From positions 35,682-99,681 of the forward strand of contig CAZRDB010000001.1 of assembly GCA_964598695.1 (NCBI GenBank): a DNA stretch of 64,000 nt, written 5' to 3'. Positions 59,382 to 64,000 of this stretch are shown piece after piece. The position numbers were made by a program, and so were the translations under genes. The stretch is from CAZRDB01 sp964598695 (lineage in GTDB: Bacteria; Armatimonadota; Zipacnadia; UBA1398). The notes below the pieces were generated by a model. That model made no database searches. It had not been told where the DNA came from and was given only the letters and a program-made list of their open reading frames with translations. Positions within the stretch are counted from its first letter, which is position 1; each line of letters starts with the position of its first letter.

Positions 59382-60104
59382 ATGGCGAAGCGCATTGCGG
59401 TACTGAGCCTCGCATTGGGCCTGATGGTCGCGGTGACCATCGTCGTGGCGCAGCCCGGGCAGGGAGGGCGCGGCGGGCGTTTCCGTGGCGGGATGCCGCT
59501 CATGGGCAAGGTCACGGCCGCGAACATCGCGGGCGGGACCATCGATCTCGAGGTCTTCGGACGGAACATCACGGTCTACCCCGTCCAGGCGACCCGTCTG
59601 ACCAAGTTCGAGACGATCGGGCTCGCCGACCTGCAGGTTGGCGACACGATCGAAGTGAGCGGCACGCCGCTCAAGGTCCTGGCGGCCCAGGTCCGCGCCC
59701 CGCTCCCGGCCGCGCAGCCGGCGGCGCAGCCCGGCGGCCCCGGCGGTGGCCCGGGCGGCGGCCGGATGATGATGTTCGGAGGCGGCGGCGGAAGCGTCGT
59801 CTCGGGCACGGCGAAGTCTCTGGAGCCGTTGGTCGTCTCCATGGCGCCGCTGGGCGGCCAGGGCGAGCCCACCGATGTCGAGATCGCGACTTCGGCGGAC
59901 ACGAAGGTGAGCCGCGAGGTGGCCGCCAACTGGGACGAGATCACGGCGGGGACCTATGTCCGCGCGACGGGCGAGATGAACGATCGCCAGCAGACCGTTC
60001 TCCAGACGCTGACCATCGACCCCGACCTCGCGGCCGTGTTCGCCTCGATGCCGACCGCTCCCGGCGGCGGGCCCGGTGGCCCCGGCGGAGGCCCGGGCTT
60101 CTAG
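59382..60104 (+). CDS. Secreted beta-rich protein with Gly/Pro-rich spacer (DUF5666-like)
   Basis: A 240-residue exported protein (MAKRIAVLSLALGLMVAVTIV leader). A short Gly/Arg-rich stretch precedes GKVTAANIAGGTIDLEVFGR, NITVYPVQATRLTKFETIGL and ADLQVGDTIEVSGTPL, which resembles the beta-barrel domain of DUF5666-type periplasmic proteins. A Pro/Gly/Ala spacer separates this from a second similar domain (GTAKSLEPLVVSMAPLGGQG, VRATGEMNDRQQ). The tail is Gly/Pro-rich. The function is unknown; such domains may bind ligands in the periplasm. It is probably co-transcribed with the gene at 58119. Confidence 0.75.
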   Translation: MAKRIAVLSLALGLMVAVTIVVAQPGQGGRGGRFRGGMPLMGKVTAANIAGGTIDLEVFGRNITVYPVQATRLTKFETIGLADLQVGDTIEVSGTPLKVLAAQVRAPLPAAQPAAQPGGPGGGPGGGRMMMFGGGGGSVVSGTAKSLEPLVVSMAPLGGQGEPTDVEIATSADTKVSREVAANWDEITAGTYVRATGEMNDRQQTVLQTLTIDPDLAAVFASMPTAPGGGPGGPGGGPGF

Positions 60105-60136
60105 CGCCTGCCCTCGCGCGCGCGGCCCGAAACGCG

Positions 60137-60170
60137 ACGGCGCCGGCCCACCGAAGTGGACCGGCGCCGT
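60137..60170 (-). terminator. Hairpin with UUCG loop downstream of the chemoreceptor gene
   Basis: Arms 60137-60151 and 60156-60170 pair over 15 positions. On the minus strand the loop reads UUCG closed by C-G, an unusually stable tetraloop, and the one plus-strand mismatch (C60147/A60160) becomes a G-U wobble, so the stem is designed for the minus transcript. It lies 27 bases after the receptor stop. Confidence 0.7.
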
Positions 60171-60197
60171 TGTGCTGTACGGGGATGGCGCTCCGCG

Positions 60198-62075
60198 TCA
60201 GGAGTTGTACTTGAACTGCGAGATCATCGCCTGCAGCGTCTGGGCCGAGGCCGAAAGCTCCTCGGCGCTGGCGGCGATCGCTTCGGAGCTGGCCGTCTGC
60301 TCCTCGGTCGAGGCCGAGGCTTCCTCGGCGCCCGCGGCGATCTCCTCGGCGACGGCGGCCATCTCGTCGAGGGCCGTGCGCACGCTCTTGGAGGCCGTCA
60401 TCATCTGGCCGGTCGCCGCGTGGTTCTGCTCGGCGACGGCGGCGGTCTCGGTGAGGGCGGAGATGACCGAGTCGACGGCGGCGTTCATCTGGGCCGACGA
60501 CGTGGAGACGCCCTGGATCAGGTCGCCCACCTCGCGGACCGACCCGAGGATGGCGTCGAGCGCGCGACCGGCCTCCTCGATCAGCTTGGCGCCCTGCTCG
60601 GTCTCGTGGTTGCTGCCCTCCTGGGCACGGACGGTCTGGGCGATCCCGTTCTGGATCTCCTTGACCAGCGCGGTGATCTGCCCCGTGGAGCTGGCCGACC
60701 GCTCGGCCAGCTTGCGGACCTCGTCGGCGACGACCGCGAAGCCCTTGCCGTGCTCGCCGGCCCGGGCCGCCTCGATCGCGGCGTTGAGCGCGAGGAGGTT
60801 GGTCTGCTCTGCGACGTCCTCGATGACCCCGACGATCTCGCCGATCGCCTCGGAGCGCTTGCCGAGGTTCTCGACCAGCTCGGTGGCCTCGGCGACGTTG
60901 GTCTGGATCCGCTGCATGGCGGCGACGCCGTCACTGACCGACCGGGCGCCCTGCTCGGCCTTGCGCGACGACTCGACCGCGGCCTCGGAGACCCGCTCGG
61001 CCATCTCGGCCACATGCTTGGTGGCATCGGCCACGCGGCCGACCTGCTGCTGGCTCTCGGAGACCGACCGCGTCTGGGTGGTGGTGCCGTCGGCGACCTG
61101 GTCGATCGCGGCGGCGAGGGCGGCGACCTGGTTGAGGGCCCCCTCCATGCTCTGGTTCACGTTCTGCATGCCGAGCGCGATGCTCTGGATGACATCGGCG
61201 ACGCTCTGGGCCGCCCGCGCGCCCTCGGTGGCGCCTCCGGCGACCTCCTCGCTCGCGTGGCTGACGTCCGTCGACGCGCTGCCGATCTGACGGACCACGT
61301 TCTCGAAGTTGGCCGACATCTTGTTGAGCGTCTCGGCCAGGGCGCCCAGCTCATCCTTGGTCGCGAGGGCCACGCGGCGGCGCAGGTCGCCGGCCGCGAC
61401 ATCGTCCATGCCGGCGGTCAGCACGTTCACGCCGCGGCCGATGCCGATGATGGTGACGGCGCCCAGCGCGATGCCGATGATGAGCGCGATGACGGAGGCC
61501 GTGATGACGGTGATGGTGACCGTCCGAGCAGCCTTCGCAGCGTCCGCTTGGGCCGCGTCGATGGCCTTGTTCTGCGCTTCGACGAAGGCGTCAACCAGGT
61601 CGCACAGCTCGTTCGCCGGGTTCATGACCTGGTCGACCAGGTGCTTGAATGCCGCGTCGGCGTCCCCGGCGGTCGAGAGCTTCATCGCTTCCGCGTTCGC
61701 CGCCTTGAGGGGCCCCCAGGCCTCCTGCATCTTGGTGGCGGTGTCGCGGGTCTCCTGCGAGATCCCCTTGGTGTCCAGGATCGCCTGGACCTTCTCGTCG
61801 TAGTTCTTCTCCCACTGGGCGATGGTTCCGTTGTACTTGGTGTGGCCCGCTTCGTTCTTCGAGAGGATGTGGGCCAGAGCGTCCTTGCGCCAACGCATCA
61901 GGTTGACGCTTGCGTCGAGGGTGAGCGTCGCGGGGTGGACAACTGTCTCGAGGGTCTTCTGTGACCCCGCGTTCAGTTTGGCCGTGGCGTTCACCCCGAA
62001 CCACCCGACCACGCCGATGGCGATCGCGAGTACGGTGAGGAGCAGAATCAAGCGCGCTTTCACAGTGAGTCGCAT
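60198..62075 (-). CDS. Methyl-accepting chemotaxis protein
   Basis: A 625-residue receptor. The N-terminal membrane segment ([20 protein letters not shown]) precedes a helical periplasmic region of about 160 residues (four-helix-bundle type) and a second segment ([20 protein letters not shown]). A HAMP-like linker ([20 protein letters not shown]) leads to the long cytoplasmic coiled coil with the CheA/CheW-binding tip, including [24 protein letters not shown] [15 protein letters not shown]. Methylation helices are Gln/Glu/Ala-rich. The C-terminus ends SQFKYNS, without a CheR-tethering pentapeptide. ATG at 62075 has AAGGAGAG 7 bases upstream. Ligand unknown. Confidence 0.95.
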   Translation of the reverse strand: MRLTVKARLILLLTVLAIAIGVVGWFGVNATAKLNAGSQKTLETVVHPATLTLDASVNLMRWRKDALAHILSKNEAGHTKYNGTIAQWEKNYDEKVQAILDTKGISQETRDTATKMQEAWGPLKAANAEAMKLSTAGDADAAFKHLVDQVMNPANELCDLVDAFVEAQNKAIDAAQADAAKAARTVTITVITASVIALIIGIALGAVTIIGIGRGVNVLTAGMDDVAAGDLRRRVALATKDELGALAETLNKMSANFENVVRQIGSASTDVSHASEEVAGGATEGARAAQSVADVIQSIALGMQNVNQSMEGALNQVAALAAAIDQVADGTTTQTRSVSESQQQVGRVADATKHVAEMAERVSEAAVESSRKAEQGARSVSDGVAAMQRIQTNVAEATELVENLGKRSEAIGEIVGVIEDVAEQTNLLALNAAIEAARAGEHGKGFAVVADEVRKLAERSASSTGQITALVKEIQNGIAQTVRAQEGSNHETEQGAKLIEEAGRALDAILGSVREVGDLIQGVSTSSAQMNAAVDSVISALTETAAVAEQNHAATGQMMTASKSVRTALDEMAAVAEEIAAGAEEASASTEEQTASSEAIAASAEELSASAQTLQAMISQFKYNS

Positions 62076-62246
62076 GTGGCATCTCTCCTTGCCAGTGTCA
62101 GCGATTCTTGGCGACGAGCCGTGACGCTACCCTAGCGAGGTGATTCCGGCTTGGGGGGGAGGGAATGCCGGGCAGGAGGATTGCACGCATAACGGGTGGA
62201 TGGGCCGTCTTCTCGATCGGCGTGGAGAGGGTCGGGGCCGCCGGGA

Positions 62247-63050
62247 CTACCCGTTGAGGCGGCGCAAAAGCTCTTGAGCGCGGGCTCGAGGCGCCAGCAG
62301 CACGGTCTCGGCGGGGTCGGAGAGGAAGACGTCGTAGGAGCCGTCCCCGTTCGGAATCATGTGGCTCACATAGGCGAGGTTGGCGAGCGCGCCACTGCTG
62401 ATCTGGACGAATCCATCGGCCGAGAGGCGCCGTGCGAGCCGCTCGATGGTGTAGGTGGTGGGGAGAGCCTCGCCCTCGGTGTGCACCACCACGTGGCGCT
62501 TGTCGCGGAGGACGTGGCTGATCGCGCCGGTGGGCAGGATTCGGAGGGTGCCCTGGGCGTAGTCCTTGACCGGGAGGCGGCCCCGGATCGGCGCCGCGGT
62601 TGCGTGGGCGTTGTCGTCGAGGTGGTCGGCCGCGTCGGAGACCCTGCCGCGGAGCTGGTCGAGAGCCAACTCCCGGTGCTGCAGCTCCTCCTCGACCCGG
62701 GTCAGCATGTCGGCGAGCCGCGTGGCCAGCTCGGCGGGATCGACCGGCTTCACGATGTAGTCCATCGCCCGAAGGCCGAAGGCCCGGACGGCGTACTCGT
62801 CGTGGCCCGTGATGAAGACGATCAGGGGGGGATCCTCGGAGCCCAGGGTCAGCTCGGCGACCTCGATACCGCTTAGCTGGGGCATCTCGATGTCCAGCAG
62901 CAGGAGGTCGGGCCGGGTCTCGCTCACGAGCTGCAGGCACGCTTCGCCCGACGGGGCGGTTCCCACGACCTCGACGCGCCCCGTGAGGCCGAGCAGGCGT
63001 GAGAGCAGATCGGCAAACCGACTGTCGTCCTCCGCGATAACCACCCGCAT
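62247..63050 (-). CDS. LytTR-type response regulator
   Basis: A 267-residue response regulator. The receiver domain (1-120) has VIAEDDS, the phospho-acceptor Asp in DLLLLDIEMPQLSGIEV (Asp53), FITGHDEYAVRAF and YIVKPVDP with the conserved Lys. The C-terminal LytTR DNA-binding domain follows at about 160-265, but its usual RxHRSxxVN run is altered to FVQISSGALANLAYVSHM, so DNA contact may differ or the domain be degenerate. No histidine kinase is beside it. It is followed by the receptor and preceded by another response regulator on the same strand (58-base spacing). Confidence 0.9.
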   Translation of the reverse strand: MRVVIAEDDSRFADLLSRLLGLTGRVEVVGTAPSGEACLQLVSETRPDLLLLDIEMPQLSGIEVAELTLGSEDPPLIVFITGHDEYAVRAFGLRAMDYIVKPVDPAELATRLADMLTRVEEELQHRELALDQLRGRVSDAADHLDDNAHATAAPIRGRLPVKDYAQGTLRILPTGAISHVLRDKRHVVVHTEGEALPTTYTIERLARRLSADGFVQISSGALANLAYVSHMIPNGDGSYDVFLSDPAETVLLAPRARAQELLRRLNG

Positions 63051-63108
63051 GGTGGCACCGCCCCTCCCGCTGCGCCCGACGCGCGCGGAGGAGGGGCGCT
63101 CTGCCCCG

Positions 63109-63543
63109 CTACCGCGCGAGCCCGGATCGACTCCGAATGAGGTCCGACACCGTCGTGATGTAGACCTCCGGTGATAGCGGTTTCGTCACGTAGCCGTCCG
63201 CCCCCTCCCGGGCGGCGCGATCGACGTCGGTGGGGGTCTGGGAGGTCGAGAAGATCACGACGGGCAGGTCGGACCAGGCGGGCGCGGCGCGCAGCCGCCG
63301 CAGCACCTCCCAGCCGCCCATCCGGGGGAGGTTGAGGTCGAGCAGCACCAGGTTCGGGGGGCACGAGCAGCCCGAGCCGCCCGCCGCCTCGAGGTGGGCC
63401 AGGGCTTCGGTTCCGTCGGCGACGACGTGCAGGTGGCAGGGGAAGCCCAGGCTGCTGCAGGCGACGCGCACCAGTTGCGCATCCCGCGGCTCGTCGTCGA
63501 CCAGAAGGATCTCGAACACCCCGTTACGGTTCAGCTCCTGCAA
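63109..63543 (-). CDS. CheY-like single-domain response regulator
   Basis: A 144-residue receiver protein. A TTG at 63543 has GGAGG about 9 bases upstream and gives a length normal for this class; an ATG at 63666 would add 41 residues that lack homology-like character. Core motifs are ILLVDDEPRDAQL (acidic pair), LVLLDLNLPRMGG (phospho-acceptor Asp), VVIFSTSQTP and YVTKPLSPEVY. This is the response-regulator type with the rcp1-like EDDxxD region (DDEPRDAQ) that often works with phytochrome-type or hybrid kinases. No output domain or cognate kinase is present. A start at GTG slightly downstream is possible. Confidence 0.88.
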   Translation of the reverse strand: MQELNRNGVFEILLVDDEPRDAQLVRVACSSLGFPCHLHVVADGTEALAHLEAAGGSGCSCPPNLVLLDLNLPRMGGWEVLRRLRAAPAWSDLPVVIFSTSQTPTDVDRAAREGADGYVTKPLSPEVYITTVSDLIRSRSGLAR

Positions 63544-63744
63544 GGGACCCAACTCCTCCCTCCCGCCGGCCAACGAGCGCCCCGGTGGGGGACGTCGCCC
63601 GACACCGAACGCCGCGAATGCTCCTGTCACGATGGATGATAGGACCCCGTCCGGCGTGTTCGGCACGCTGGTGCACGCGCGCCGGATACCGTGTCGGGTC
63701 GCAGGATTGGGCGTCGGCGACCGGGCCCGCCGGCGCGGACGCCG

Positions 63745-63947
63745 GAGTGCTTCCCGGAAGTCCCTGTAGGTACCAGCGGCTATCGGCGGTCTGTCGAGTG
63801 CTCGTTCTTCCGCTCTGCCTGAGCGGTTGACGTCGGGGGCCGCGGGCTCTGGCCCCGACGGCAGCCGCCCGGGGTGGTGCGAAGTGGCAACCCTCCGCGG
63901 GTTGCCGCTCTTCGCTCTTGCGCGCGAGAGCCTCCGGGAACCGCTCT
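63745..63947 (-). repeat. Structured intergenic repeat, copy B, with terminal inverted repeats
   Basis: About 203 bases, inverted relative to copy A at 36996-37200. Read on the minus strand it starts AGAGCGGTTCCCGGAGG and ends TTCCGGGAAGCACTCC. Three internal hairpins correspond in place to those of copy A with different bases: GCTCT/AGAGC in place of TCCT/AGGA, GCGGAG/CTTCGC with a G-U pair in place of GCGGAGG/CCTCCGC, and CGTCGGGG/CCCCGACG in place of CGGGGCC/GGCCCCG. No open reading frame is visible. It lies just upstream of the gene whose start is near 63994. Confidence 0.75.
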
Positions 63948-63980
63948 AATGAGTCCTTCTGAAATAGTTGAGGGTGCAAA

Positions 63981-63996
63981 AAGGAGAGCGGCAGTG
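63981..63996 (+). promoter_or_regulatory. Ribosome binding site and start of the next, off-window gene
   Basis: AAGGAG at 63981-63986 is followed after 7 bases by GTG at 63994, in an AT-rich patch. Only the first few bases of the gene lie in the window, so nothing can be said of its product. Confidence 0.4.
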
Positions 63997-64000
63997 GTGT

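Larger units (their letters stand above)
63544..64000. other. Intergenic stretch with no confident gene
   Basis: 457 bases between the response regulator and a likely start at the window edge. Copy B of the structured repeat occupies 63745-63947; 63544-63744 shows nothing I can name. A minus-strand frame over this area has no protein-like composition and overlaps the repeat, so I left it out. The last 50 bases turn AT-rich, in keeping with a promoter. Confidence 0.6.

Noticed and set aside
63524..63979. A 151-codon minus-strand open frame at the right end
   Set aside because: It overlaps the structured repeat and the response-regulator start, has mixed low-complexity composition and no ribosome site.
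1..64000. CRISPR arrays, rRNA, tRNA, transposases, phage genes
   Set aside because: No regular spaced short repeats, rRNA-like stretches, cloverleaf with a GTTCRANNC arm at the right spacing, or transposase or integrase motifs were found on either strand by eye. A tRNA scan would be decisive.

Overview
This is a high-GC (about 70% by eye) Gram-negative chromosomal window, probably from a metagenome-assembled genome because it carries placeholder N gaps (two of 10 N, one of 100 N). The Gram-negative envelope is shown by kdsA (LPS Kdo synthesis), a full-length tamB, lipoprotein and Tat signals, and flagellar/chemotaxis genes. The pseudopilin at 18821-19426 has the N-terminal signature LFPVFARAR followed by SCLSNLRQL and a C-terminal FVDGH, which I associate with Armatimonadota and relatives. 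The many secreted proteins (GH172/DUF2961, ADP-ribosylglycohydrolase, Gfo/Idh/MocA with Tat leader, laminin-G-like) fit that group or neighbouring phyla such as Planctomycetota and Hydrogenedentota. The phylum is an inference, not a demonstration.

Layout. 1-4773: a giant fliD (cut by the window edge), then a small secreted protein and tatA, all minus strand. 5983-8290: ECF sigma, its zinc-finger anti-sigma and kdsA on plus. 8374-15402: a minus-strand group of a lipoprotein, a GH-A fold hydrolase, a three-domain SGNH/alpha-beta/SGNH hydrolase, a triple laminin-G-like protein and a Tat-exported oxidoreductase. 15537-25365: a tight plus-strand run of seven genes: membrane protein, GT2 glycosyltransferase, polytopic membrane protein, pseudopilin, UroD-type methyltransferase, GH172-like protein and secreted ADP-ribosylglycohydrolase. 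25577-26692: dGTPase. 26709-35500: a minus-strand run of eight genes, pilC, a sigma factor fused to a degenerate GGDEF domain, three paralogous secreted proteins, a TPR/zinc-ribbon membrane protein, pth and a GH50-like agarase homologue.

35732-40734: an acyltransferase-like protein and a very large secreted protein broken by a 100-N gap. 40784-43932: a lexA-led minus-strand operon (LexA, HAD phosphatase, PurM/HypE-like protein, MTA/purine nucleoside phosphorylase). 44114-48309: the divergent moxR-DUF58-transglutaminase operon. 48306-58008: rpsT, a sugar-isomerase-like gene broken by an amber codon, a large secreted protein and tamB. 58119-60104: two small envelope proteins. 60198-63543: a chemoreceptor and two response regulators.

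Two things are least expected. One is the sigma-GGDEF fusion inside the pilC-led operon. The other is a pair of about 205-bp intergenic elements (36996-37200 and, inverted, 63745-63947) with shared terminal inverted repeats and hairpins kept by compensatory base changes. I found no CRISPR array, rRNA, convincing tRNA, transposase or prophage.
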